DNA of 64,000 nt from Alteromonas sp. KUL42. GTDB taxonomy: Bacteria > Pseudomonadota > Gammaproteobacteria > Enterobacterales > Alteromonadaceae. How positions within the stretch are numbered: position 1 is the stretch's first letter; each line of letters begins with the position of its first letter. Below the pieces are notes generated by a model. It ran no database searches, was not told the origin of the DNA, and was given only the letters and a program-made list of their open reading frames with translations. Where the stretch lies: NCBI RefSeq assembly GCF_006538325.1, contig NZ_BJKK01000021.1, positions 1-64,000 on the forward strand, in the 5' to 3' direction. This document shows, piece by piece, positions 52,032 to 58,745 of this stretch. Made by a program: the position numbers and the translations under genes.

Positions 52032-52651
52032 TAATTCTTTTTTACCGATGCTATTAGGCCACGACTGCAACCTGTTAAATCCTGTATTTCAGTCCATGAA
52101 TAAGAAGTTCCGTCTGACTTCTTGGCATTAAGTAACTGCCTTATTTTATCCCTTCGTTCCTCGTTTTTAGGTCTTCCTTTGTATTTGCCCATAGCTTTAG
52201 CTTTTTGCACTCCTTGACGCTGTCTCTCTTTCCTCTGTTCGTAATCTTTTCTTGCAAATATAGCCATGAGATCAATGATGAGATTGTTTATTAGTTCCAT
52301 GATAACCGCTGTAATTTCGTCATTCATGTCTACTAATGTATGCGTTGTAGGAACATCTACAGCAATAATACGAATTCTTTTCTCGCTTAACCTCTGTTTT
52401 AGTTTTAGCCAGTCTTTATTATTAAGACGGGTTAGCCGGTCTATGGATTCTATTACGATAGCGTCTCCAGGGGCGCAGATATCTAGTAGTCTAATGAGTT
52501 CTGGTCGTTCTAATTTGGTTCCTGTCTCATTCTCTATGAAGAATGCCGTTATTGAGAAATTTAAAGTTTCGGAAAATTCACATATCGAGCTTTTTGCTCT
52601 GGCTGCATCTTGTTCTTTTGATGATGCTCTTAAATATCCGTAAAAACGCAT
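52031..52651 (-). CDS. serine recombinase (resolvase/invertase type)
   Basis: 206 residues. The N-terminal catalytic domain has YLRASSKEQDA with the nucleophile Ser at about 10, an EN(E/T)-type loop and ESIDRLTRL (about 78-86). The long helix E is followed by GRPKNEERRDKIRQLL and an HTH (TEIQDLTGCSRGLIASVKK). It resolves multimers or inverts/integrates DNA at paired short sites. It lies next to the left 192-bp repeat and is a candidate for array rearrangement. A matching res site was not clearly found, though the AT-rich 52660-52760 spacer before it is the likely place. Confidence 0.9.
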   Translation of the reverse strand: MRFYGYLRASSKEQDAARAKSSICEFSETLNFSITAFFIENETGTKLERPELIRLLDICAPGDAIVIESIDRLTRLNNKDWLKLKQRLSEKRIRIIAVDVPTTHTLVDMNDEITAVIMELINNLIIDLMAIFARKDYEQRKERQRQGVQKAKAMGKYKGRPKNEERRDKIRQLLNAKKSDGTSYSWTEIQDLTGCSRGLIASVKKN

Positions 52652-52838
52652 GATAGTCTTTTATACATTGGTATTTATAATGCAGTCTAATATACATACT
52701 AAAACAGGTTTATAGAACTAAAAATTAAGTGGTCTAAAAAAGGTATACCCTAAAAGACGTTTTTGCGGTGAGAATTTATTTTCATGTTAAAGGTATACAG
52801 CTCTATTGCTATGGCATCATAAAATAGAAGTAAAAATA

Positions 52839-52928
52839 GCGAAGCTCTGTGCTATCGCATTAACCCTTGGGGAAACACATTCCTCGAAGGTAGTGTTTTC
52901 TCAATACTAAATAATGAAGGAAAACACT
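52839..52928 (+). promoter_or_regulatory. leader of array gene 1, HP1 plus an alternative switch
   Basis: HP1 (GCGAAGC-tct-GTGCT-A-TCGC, 52839-52858) is followed by a body unlike the other array leaders but with the same logic. GTGTTTTC (52893-52900) can pair either with GGAAACAC (52871-52878) or, as AGTGTTTTC (52892-52900), with GAAAACACT (52920-52928), which touches the ribosome binding site. The two pairings exclude each other. Confidence 0.6.
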
Positions 52929-53411
52929 ATGTCTGAACGTGAAACAATGACAATTATAGTTATGCCATCCATCCGAATGTTTCATTTCACGGAAAAAACA
53001 TTGGCTGGTTTAAAAAATGAAGCATGGTATCCCTATGCTGAAGGCAAACTTTTTAAGTGCGTTGAAAAGTATCTTGTCGATTCTGGTATAGCGAACAATG
53101 TAACTCGATTTGATGAAAAAATTAGTTGTGGTGATTCAGTAGACTATGTAGTCACATACAATAAAGCCAAGTCAATCGAGATAGACACATATGTTGTGGT
53201 TGGGCGTGTTAGCGACGAAGATGATGTTATGGTCTTTGTCAACGCTATTGACGGTGAACGAGCAAAGGAGTACTTCCTTGATCACGTTAAAGTTGAGCAA
53301 GATTGGGATGGTGAGCGAGATATTTATATTGAATTTTGTATAAATATGTCTAGTTACCAAATTAATCATGTTTACAAAGATGGTCAAACAGCTGATTTTT
53401 TTTGTTCTTAG
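52929..53411 (+). CDS. hypothetical array protein 1
   Basis: 160 residues from ATG 52929 (GAAGGA upstream; the ATG at 52914 overlaps that site). Mixed alpha/beta, acidic, no motif recognised; Cys at both ends. The largest array gene with an HP1 leader. Confidence 0.6.
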   Translation: MSERETMTIIVMPSIRMFHFTEKTLAGLKNEAWYPYAEGKLFKCVEKYLVDSGIANNVTRFDEKISCGDSVDYVVTYNKAKSIEIDTYVVVGRVSDEDDVMVFVNAIDGERAKEYFLDHVKVEQDWDGERDIYIEFCINMSSYQINHVYKDGQTADFFCS

Positions 53412-53427
53412 TCTTTTTAGAAATGCA

Positions 53428-53559
53428 GCGGAGCTTATTGTTTTCGCATTAAAGAAAAACGGCGCTCGATGAGCTGTCGACAACATGAACCCAAAGGGGC
53501 AATATCATTGTCCCGATTGGGAAGTGGTATGCCCCTTTTTTATTAAAGAGGTAACTACT
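53428..53559 (+). promoter_or_regulatory. 132-nt structured leader, array unit 2
   Basis: HP1 is the diverged GCGGAGC-ttatt-GTTTTCGC, still paired with wobbles. HP2 GGCGCTC-gat-GAGCtGTC follows. Then come GGGGCAAT-atc-ATTGTCCC, the terminator-like GGGGCA...TGCCCC with six T, and AAGTGGT, which can pair with ACTACTT at the start codon. The last pair set differs from the other copies on one side (a G-T wobble), so pairing is kept. Internal ATG at 53485. Confidence 0.7.
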
Positions 53560-53715
53560 TTGAAAGAACATACATACATTAAAATACGCATCGATTTCAA
53601 AAAACCAATGACACAGCAGGAGATAGAAGAACTTGTTGCAGAAATGGATCACGAAATTAATGATGATGAAGGCCGAATTGATAGCACTGAATTCATTGAA
53701 ACAACGGACTTTTGA
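53560..53715 (+). CDS. small array protein 2
   Basis: 51 residues from TTG 53560, the position of the ATG in other units; GAGG precedes it. Strand, helix (MTQQEIEELVAEMDHEIN), acidic end. Alternatively it is read from 53485 with the shared 25-residue extension MNPKGQYHCPDWEVVCPFF...TT. Confidence 0.55.
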   Translation: MKEHTYIKIRIDFKKPMTQQEIEELVAEMDHEINDDEGRIDSTEFIETTDF

Positions 53716-53748
53716 TTTAGATGGTCATCATGGAAAAGGAAAAGACAT

Positions 53749-53952
53749 ATGCGTACTAGCATGATTGTCTGGTTGAAAGAAGTGACTATCGATGTAGGTG
53801 TTGCTTCGTTTATACTTGGGTTTGGTACTGCGTGGTTTGTTCCAGATTTGAGTCCTACACAACTTACAGTTGCCGTGGTATTATTAATATTAGGTGTGTT
53901 GTTATTTATTGTCAGTGGCTTTATAGCGCTTGCTCTAGGAGGGATAGAATGA
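53749..53952 (+). CDS. small membrane protein
   Basis: 67 residues, two membrane segments. It overlaps the next gene by ATGA and is probably in one transcript with array protein 2. Confidence 0.55.
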   Translation: MRTSMIVWLKEVTIDVGVASFILGFGTAWFVPDLSPTQLTVAVVLLILGVLLFIVSGFIALALGGIE

Positions 53953-54089
53953 CAGGTATAAGTGGTGCAACCTTCGTTGCATGGGCTTTACCTATTACTA
54001 TATTAACAGTAGTAATAGCAGTTGCTGTTCTTAATTATTATGCGCCTCAAATTGAAGAATGGGGCAGGAAGCATATTAACAACAGATAA
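53949..54089 (+). CDS. small membrane protein, 46 residues
   Basis: ATG 53949 overlaps the previous stop. One membrane segment (FVAWALPITILTVVIAVAVL), then YYAPQIEEWGRKHINNR. With its partner it may form a small membrane complex; unknown function. Confidence 0.5.
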   Translation: MTGISGATFVAWALPITILTVVIAVAVLNYYAPQIEEWGRKHINNR

Positions 54090-54113
54090 TTCATTAATCC
54101 TATCTAATTCAGA

Positions 54114-54140
54114 AAAGGTCGCTCATGCGGCCTTTTTTTT
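54114..54140 (+). terminator. intrinsic terminator
   Basis: AAAGGTCGC-tcat-GCGGCCTTT plus T tract. Confidence 0.9.
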
Positions 54141-54148
54141 CGACACCA

Positions 54149-54195
54149 TTTCCTATCCTGTTGGATTTGGTATAGTGAACGTGATTTAAAAAACA
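54149..54195 (+). promoter_or_regulatory. array promoter segment, unit 3
   Basis: TTTCCTAT at 54149, then GGTATAGT (TATAGT at 54171-54176, TGG extended form) and GAACGTGATTTAAAAAACA leading to HP1. Repeated almost unchanged before units 4, 6, 7 and 8. Confidence 0.6.
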
Positions 54196-54327
54196 GCGAA
54201 GCATTGTGCTATCGCATTAAAGAAATTAGGCGCTCGATGAGCTGCTGACAGCATGAACCCAAAGGGGCAATATCATTGTCCCGATTGGGAAGTGGTTTGC
54301 CCTTTTTTTATGAAAGAGGAAACCACT
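54196..54327 (+). promoter_or_regulatory. 132-nt structured leader, array unit 3
   Basis: HP1 GCGAAGCATTGTGCTATCGC at 54196-54215, then HP2, the GGGGCAAT hairpin and the terminator-like stem. Here AGTGGTTT pairs with AAACCACT at the start codon over eight bases, the longest version of the sequestering helix. Internal ATG at 54253. Confidence 0.75.
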
Positions 54328-54762
54328 ATGAACATTCAGAAAATTCACGAAGACAATATGAGTTTCATCCGCGCATTAGCCGCTGACGCTATTACGGAAA
54401 TAAATAGTAGATATGTCGAGCTTTTGGCTGAATCTGAAGAGGAACACTATTGTAGAATGCAGGCGATTGATCATTATTTTGAAGAGCGCGAAAATCAACG
54501 CGATTTCATGGACGCAATTGCACCCCATAAAACTGTTGGTCACTGGTTCGACGAACTCTCTGAAGAGAGTCAACTTAGTTGGCATGACACGTATCATGGG
54601 TATATGTATGGACCAAATGGTGATAGCCTGTTAAGTGAAGATGATTATTTGAGTTGGGAAGTAATGGCTTTGCTACAAAGTCGTGATACCTATCTCAAGC
54701 AACCATTTTGCTCTTATTGTGATTCAAGGGGGCATCGTTCTGGTGAATGCATCTCGAAGTAA
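54328..54762 (+). CDS. array protein 3 with C-terminal CCHC zinc knuckle
   Basis: 144 residues. A helical acidic body ends in CSYCDSRGHRSGEC, an exact C-x2-C-x4-H-x4-C zinc knuckle of the kind that binds single-stranded nucleic acid. GAGGAAACCACT precedes the ATG. The frame is open back to 54253, so a 169-residue form with the shared extension is possible. Role unknown; binding of entering DNA or RNA is a reasonable guess. Confidence 0.65.
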   Translation: MNIQKIHEDNMSFIRALAADAITEINSRYVELLAESEEEHYCRMQAIDHYFEERENQRDFMDAIAPHKTVGHWFDELSEESQLSWHDTYHGYMYGPNGDSLLSEDDYLSWEVMALLQSRDTYLKQPFCSYCDSRGHRSGECISK

Positions 54763-54792
54763 TGATTCTATTCTGAGTATTAATCATACCCA

Positions 54793-54816
54793 AAACCCCG
54801 CTCGACGGGGTTTTTT
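54793..54816 (+). terminator. intrinsic terminator
   Basis: AACCCCG-ctcga-CGGGGTT and T tract, then TTGCCCGAACG, the start of the next promoter segment. Confidence 0.9.
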
Positions 54817-54828
54817 CTTGCCCGAACG

Positions 54829-54874
54829 TTTCCTATGCTGCCGATTTGGTATAGTTAACGTGATTTAAAAAACA
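54829..54874 (+). promoter_or_regulatory. array promoter segment, unit 4
   Basis: TTTCCTAT at 54829 and TATAGT at 54850-54855, 25 nt before HP1 counted from its first base, as in units 3, 6, 7 and 8. Confidence 0.6.
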
Positions 54875-55006
54875 GCGAAGCATTGTGCTATCGCATTAAA
54901 GAAATTAGGCGCTCGATGAGCTGCCGACAGCATGAACCCAAAGGGGCAATATCATTGTCCCGATTGGGAAGTGGTATGCCCCTTTTTTATTAAAGAGGAA
55001 ACCACT
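54875..55006 (+). promoter_or_regulatory. 132-nt structured leader, array unit 4
   Basis: The same series of hairpins as unit 3 and the same length; the HP2 bulge and terminator bases are the common form. Internal ATG at 54932. Confidence 0.75.
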
Positions 55007-55372
55007 ATGAATGGTGCAATATTAACTGTTGAAACGTTAGAAGATATCGTTCAATCACAAATCGTACTTTATGGGAACAGAAGACTGTTTATTCGAAACA
55101 AAGGTGAACATGCTAAATCTTTTTCTCTTCTGGCCGGTGAGTGTAGCGTAGCCCCATTTTTTGATTGTACTGGAAAGTATGAGGCTGATATGGGAGAGCA
55201 CAGTCTGTTTGTGTTGGCAGAGAGGTTGAAATCGCTAAACGTTGAAGATGAGATATTCTGCTCTGATGATGAAGTTGTCATTAGGGGGTTTCAGTTGGGC
55301 TTCACTGACGAAGATGAAGGTTTCATTGAAACTATTAATTCTTCAGAGGTAGTTCAGCCAACACTAGTTTAA
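55007..55372 (+). CDS. hypothetical array protein 4
   Basis: 121 residues, ATG after GAGGAAACCACT. Soluble, mixed alpha/beta, acidic; three Cys; no motif recognised. The open frame reaches back to 54932. No terminator before the next leader, so unit 5 may be co-transcribed with it. Confidence 0.55.
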   Translation: MNGAILTVETLEDIVQSQIVLYGNRRLFIRNKGEHAKSFSLLAGECSVAPFFDCTGKYEADMGEHSLFVLAERLKSLNVEDEIFCSDDEVVIRGFQLGFTDEDEGFIETINSSEVVQPTLV

Positions 55373-55497
55373 GCTATCGCACTACTGAATAAAACCGGCG
55401 CTCGATGAGCTGCCGACAACACGAACCCTAAAGGGCAATATCATTGTCCTTTAGGGGCGGTGGTTTGCCTTTTTTTATGAAAGAGGAAACCACGTAT
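55373..55497 (+). promoter_or_regulatory. diverged array leader, unit 5
   Basis: HP1 is reduced to its 3' half (AGCTATCGCA). HP2 is kept. The internal ATG is ACG. The central hairpin is changed on both sides to AAAGGGCAAT-atc-ATTGTCCTTT, keeping ten pairs. GTGGTTT can still pair with AAACCAC. A one-base loss and a three-base gain shift the frame, so the open leader frame is lost here although the RNA pairings are not. Confidence 0.65.
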
Positions 55498-55908
55498 ATG
55501 AGTATTTACGAGTTAGCTGTTAAAGAGAGAATTGACCACTTCAACAATAAGTCATGGTTCGTTGTCCAAGAACTGGAATCTGGTGAAGAGTTGGTTGATG
55601 TAGAAATTTCCATTGAAGCCCAAGAAAAAATGCTATCGATGATAGAGAAAGAACCTGATAAGTATTTTACTAATCAGGATTTTGTTAAGGGCTTTGCATA
55701 CCGTCTATCCAGAACTAACGCGGGTAGCGCGAAGTATGGCCCATGTGAGGTATGTGGAAAATACGCTGACACTATGTATATGCTTGTTGAAATGGTGAGG
55801 TTTTGGAATCCGGTAAAAAAGAAGAATAGTGTTACACATCATGGATGCAGAAGCTCGACATTTGGGCATAAAGAGTGCTTAGCTAAACTGACAGAAAAGC
55901 CACAATAA
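55498..55908 (+). CDS. array protein 5 with a probable zinc-binding C-terminal part
   Basis: 136 residues. CEVCGK (about 82-85) and later HHGC and HKEC give a C2...HC/HC set that could bind zinc. ATG 55498 lies 15 bases after GAGG, longer than in the other units. Terminator overlaps its stop. Confidence 0.6.
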   Translation: MSIYELAVKERIDHFNNKSWFVVQELESGEELVDVEISIEAQEKMLSMIEKEPDKYFTNQDFVKGFAYRLSRTNAGSAKYGPCEVCGKYADTMYMLVEMVRFWNPVKKKNSVTHHGCRSSTFGHKECLAKLTEKPQ

Positions 55909-55924
55909 TGTGGCTTTCTTTTTG
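55896..55924 (+). terminator. intrinsic terminator
   Basis: AAAGCCAC-aataat-GTGGCTTT and T-rich tail, overlapping the stop codon. Confidence 0.85.
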
Positions 55925-56013
55925 TTTGTTTACCGCCATTCGCTACAGCTTCTGTCCAATCTACGTTTCCTACATAGCCCAAAGGCGCTTATGATACATG
56001 GTTAAGATAAACT

Positions 56014-56514
56014 CTACGTTTGTATATTGAGCTCTGAAATTTTCTTGGCCAATGCAGTTTGCTCGTCATGACCTCGAAAGTCTTTAATCACAATGTTGGA
56101 TTTCCCAATATTACACAAGTTACACAGAATCTGAAGATTAGCTAACTCATGTTCAAGCTCAGGAAACTTGCTTCTTGGATATACGTGGTCAACATCGATG
56201 CGAACTCCATCATTAGCACTGCGATTACAACACATACAATGCGGCCCATATTTTTCTATAGCTTTAAAACGAAGTGCTAACCAACGTTTTGTGCTGTAAA
56301 AAGGTATGCTCTGAGAATTCCCTTCTTCTAGTTCTGAATGGCAACGAAAAACACGAACTGATTGGTGGGGTGAAAAAATAGTTACTACAGATATTGGTGT
56401 ATTTTCATGTGTTTTTAAGAATTTGCTTGTTGCATTGAGCGCTCCAGACTCTTTTTTATACTTTTTTCTAGTAGTTTTGCTACCTGCGCGAAATGTAACA
56501 TGATGCATTGCCAT
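56014..56514 (-). CDS. HNH endonuclease
   Basis: 166 residues. Zinc pairs CMCC (about 100) and CNLC (about 140) frame the ββα-metal site: IDVDHVYPRSK (about 115), then NLQILCNLCN. Cuts DNA, as in homing or defence nucleases. The N-terminal ~85 residues are basic and not recognised. It sits minus-strand within the array, beside the KfrA-like gene. Confidence 0.82.
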   Translation of the reverse strand: MAMHHVTFRAGSKTTRKKYKKESGALNATSKFLKTHENTPISVVTIFSPHQSVRVFRCHSELEEGNSQSIPFYSTKRWLALRFKAIEKYGPHCMCCNRSANDGVRIDVDHVYPRSKFPELEHELANLQILCNLCNIGKSNIVIKDFRGHDEQTALAKKISELNIQT

Positions 56515-56567
56515 AACTATAACTCTTCTTCAAGAATACGGTTAAATGCAATTATATAGCATAATAA

Positions 56568-57542
56568 TTATTTGGTTAACTTGGCTATAACAGACGACTG
56601 CTCTTCAAGAGTTTTACGTAGCTCTGTGTTACTAGTGTTAGCTCTATCAAGTTTCTCAGTAACAGTTTCTAACTGTTTTGATAAATGTTGATTGGTCAGT
56701 TTAAGTGAAGATAATTCACTTTCTGCTGATGCCATATACTTTTTATATTCATTGGTAGAAGATTCTAAACTGTTTATAAGCTTGCTGTTGACTGTCAACT
56801 CCGTCTCTTGGCTAGCTAGTGTTTTATTGATAGCGGCAAGTTCTTTGTTCAATAATTTGTTGTCGTCTACCAATGCCGCATTTTGGGCTTTGACCTCATC
56901 GACATATTGCTGATTACCTTCCAGCTTCAATTCTGCCTTTGCTATTTCAGTACGTAATTCCTCATTCGTCTGATGGAGGGATTTCGCTTCTTGGGTAGAC
57001 TGGGTTAATTGTTGTCTAAGCTCGGTGACAATCGCGGTGTGTGTTTCGTTCTCTTTATCTAATGCTGCTCTATTTAGCTCGTTGGTCTTTTGCAATTCAG
57101 ATTTTGCTTCTGCTTTAACGGTAGCAAGTTCTTGTTGCAGTTCGGCCACTTCTCTTTCTAGCTGACTTACTAATGAATTTTGTTTATGTAACCTGTCTTC
57201 TGATCGCTCTAGGTCATCGAGAGCCAAATCCCGCTGTTCGTTAGCATCTTGTGCCTGCTCTTTGTAGCGTTGCTCAGCTTCCACTCCGAAGCGTGTGATT
57301 TCTTTCATAAAGCTTTGTGTGAATTCAGAAGAAAATCCAAGCTTGTCGTAAAGAGACTGTTGGTTTGCTTCTAGTTCTTTCTTCCAGTTAGCGAAATATT
57401 TATGAACTGTACTAGTGCTACTGACATCCGGAAGCATTGATAAAACCAGTCTTACACTTGGCTTTGTTCCTTTCGAATAAAGGTCGTTGCAAATGCTATT
57501 AACTCTTTCTTGGATGCTGTTTTGGATGGATGTTGTTGTCAT
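56568..57542 (-). CDS. kfrA: KfrA-like DNA-binding coiled-coil protein
   Basis: 324 residues. An N-terminal winged-helix-like domain (QERVNSICNDLYSKGTKPSV...STVHKYFANWKKELE) is followed by ~220 residues of coiled coil, the plan of KfrA, a plasmid stability protein that represses its own promoter. A fitting operator lies at 57608-57632. Probably helps organise or partition the element with ParAB. Confidence 0.82.
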   Translation of the reverse strand: MTTTSIQNSIQERVNSICNDLYSKGTKPSVRLVLSMLPDVSSTSTVHKYFANWKKELEANQQSLYDKLGFSSEFTQSFMKEITRFGVEAEQRYKEQAQDANEQRDLALDDLERSEDRLHKQNSLVSQLEREVAELQQELATVKAEAKSELQKTNELNRAALDKENETHTAIVTELRQQLTQSTQEAKSLHQTNEELRTEIAKAELKLEGNQQYVDEVKAQNAALVDDNKLLNKELAAINKTLASQETELTVNSKLINSLESSTNEYKKYMASAESELSSLKLTNQHLSKQLETVTEKLDRANTSNTELRKTLEEQSSVIAKLTK

Positions 57543-57607
57543 AATCGTCAGCTCAAAATTAACCAGTGAAAAAATAATATACCAATTTTAGAACGAACAC
57601 AAATAAG

Positions 57608-57632
57608 CGAACGAACGCTGTTCGTTTGTTCG
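57608..57632. promoter_or_regulatory. inverted-repeat operator of the KfrA-like gene
   Basis: CGAACGAAC pairs with GTTCGTTTGTTCG across a 3-4 nt centre; a half site AGAACGAAC lies at 57590. Located in the gene's promoter region, as expected for autorepression. Confidence 0.65.
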
Positions 57633-57662
57633 ATATTATTTGATGCATGCTCTAATGTTTCA

Positions 57663-57709
57663 TTTCCTATCCTGCTGGATTTGGTATAGTGAACGTGATT
57701 TAAAAAACA
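57663..57709 (+). promoter_or_regulatory. array promoter segment, unit 6
   Basis: TTTCCTAT at 57663, TATAGT at 57685-57690. Matches unit 3 almost base for base, including the ATCC-tgct-GGAT hairpin. Confidence 0.6.
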
Positions 57710-57841
57710 GCGAAGTATTGTACTATCGCATTAATGAAATTAGGCGCTCGATGAGCTGCTGACAGCATGAACCCAAAGGGGCAATATCATTGTCCCGAAT
57801 GGGAAGTGGTATGCCCCTTTTTTATTAAAGAGGAAACCACG
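57710..57841 (+). promoter_or_regulatory. 132-nt structured leader, array unit 6
   Basis: HP1 here is GCGAAGTATTGTACTATCGC: AGCA/TGCT of units 3 and 4 is AGTA/TACT, a clean two-sided compensatory change. The rest as in unit 4. Internal ATG at 57767, with Asp changed to Glu in the leader frame. Confidence 0.75.
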
Positions 57842-58036
57842 ATGGAAATGAACCAGTACGAGCTTGCAAATGCTAAGCGTTTAATCGATGGCTACTACTT
57901 AACTAGCCCATCAAAACCTGGTACGAATGCAGACGAATTTGAACGAGCTAAAAGAGAGTGTGTTAGCATTCTCGAAAAGCAGCTTAATAATGTCAAATCA
58001 CTATCTGTTAACCAGTTTTTTGCCAAACCTAAGTAA
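57842..58036 (+). CDS. small array protein 6
   Basis: 64 residues, ATG after GAGGAAACCACG. Helical. Frame open back to 57767. Followed 16 bp later by a second small gene in the same transcript. Confidence 0.55.
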   Translation: MEMNQYELANAKRLIDGYYLTSPSKPGTNADEFERAKRECVSILEKQLNNVKSLSVNQFFAKPK

Positions 58037-58052
58037 GAAGGAAGCCACTGCA

Positions 58053-58235
58053 ATGACTGATCGTAAAGATACAAATAAAGATACGTTAGAAGACGCAGTT
58101 AAATATTTTAAGCAGCTATCTCATGGATTTGTTGTTGATTCAAGGCACTCTAGTGATTGCCCAATCTTGGCTGTAAAAGCTGAAGCGTATGAATTGGCCG
58201 CTTTTCATTTAGAGAGAAATGTCTCATCAAAATAA
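58053..58235 (+). CDS. small array protein 6b
   Basis: 60 residues from ATG 58053, after AAGGAAGCCACTGCA, which resembles the start region of the leader genes. Helical, no motif. It could have been captured together with gene 6. Confidence 0.5.
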   Translation: MTDRKDTNKDTLEDAVKYFKQLSHGFVVDSRHSSDCPILAVKAEAYELAAFHLERNVSSK

Positions 58236-58241
58236 ATAAGT

Positions 58242-58267
58242 AAAGCACTCTTCGGAGTGCTTTTTTT
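58242..58267 (+). terminator. intrinsic terminator
   Basis: AAAGCACTC-ttcg-GAGTGCTTT, UUCG tetraloop, T tract. Confidence 0.92.
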
Positions 58268-58278
58268 CTGCCCGAACG

Positions 58279-58324
58279 TTTCCTATATTGCCGATTTGGT
58301 ATAGTGAACGTGATTTAAAAAACA
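58279..58324 (+). promoter_or_regulatory. array promoter segment, unit 7
   Basis: TTTCCTAT at 58279, TATAGT at 58300-58305. In single strand CGTTTCCTATA can pair with TATAGTGAACG (one mismatch, one wobble), placing the -10 box in a hairpin stem. Confidence 0.6.
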
Positions 58325-58456
58325 GCGAAGTATTGTGCTATCGCATTAATGAAATTAGGCGCTCGATGAGCAGCCGACAGCATGAACCCAAAGGGGCAAT
58401 ATCATTGTCCCGATTGGGAAGTGGTATGCCCCTTTTTTATTAAAGAGGAAACCACT
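58325..58456 (+). promoter_or_regulatory. 132-nt structured leader, array unit 7
   Basis: HP1 GCGAAGTATTGTGCTATCGC (AGTA against TGCT, a G-T pair). HP2 has an A in place of the T bulge. Other helices as in unit 4. Internal ATG 58382. Confidence 0.75.
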
Positions 58457-58666
58457 ATGACAGTTGCGCTTAACACTTTTACGCCTGAAATGAATAACAT
58501 CCTTGCTTGCAAGCTGGGTGAGATTCAACGTCATTTAGTTGAAGACACTGAGCTTGTTGTTGAACTCAGTGAGCTTGGCATTGATCTCGACAAAGAAATA
58601 GATGGTTACGAGTGTTTAATTACTGCTTTATATGAGTTGCAAAAGCATGTTGATCAAAACATCTAA
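58457..58666 (+). CDS. small array protein 7
   Basis: 69 residues, ATG after GAGGAAACCACT. Helical, acidic, no motif. Frame open back to 58382. Confidence 0.55.
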   Translation: MTVALNTFTPEMNNILACKLGEIQRHLVEDTELVVELSELGIDLDKEIDGYECLITALYELQKHVDQNI

Positions 58667-58688
58667 AGCACCTTCGGGTGCTTTTTTA
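58665..58688 (+). terminator. intrinsic terminator
   Basis: AAAGCACC-ttcg-GGTGCTTT and T tract, overlapping the stop. Confidence 0.92.
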
Positions 58689-58699
58689 TTGCCCGAACG

Positions 58700-58745
58700 T
58701 TTCCTGTATTGCCGATTTGGTATAGTGAACGTGATTTAAAAAACA
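58700..58745 (+). promoter_or_regulatory. array promoter segment, unit 8
   Basis: TTTCCTGT at 58700, TATAGT at 58721-58726. The one base change (A to G) keeps the hairpin as a G-T pair. Confidence 0.6.
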
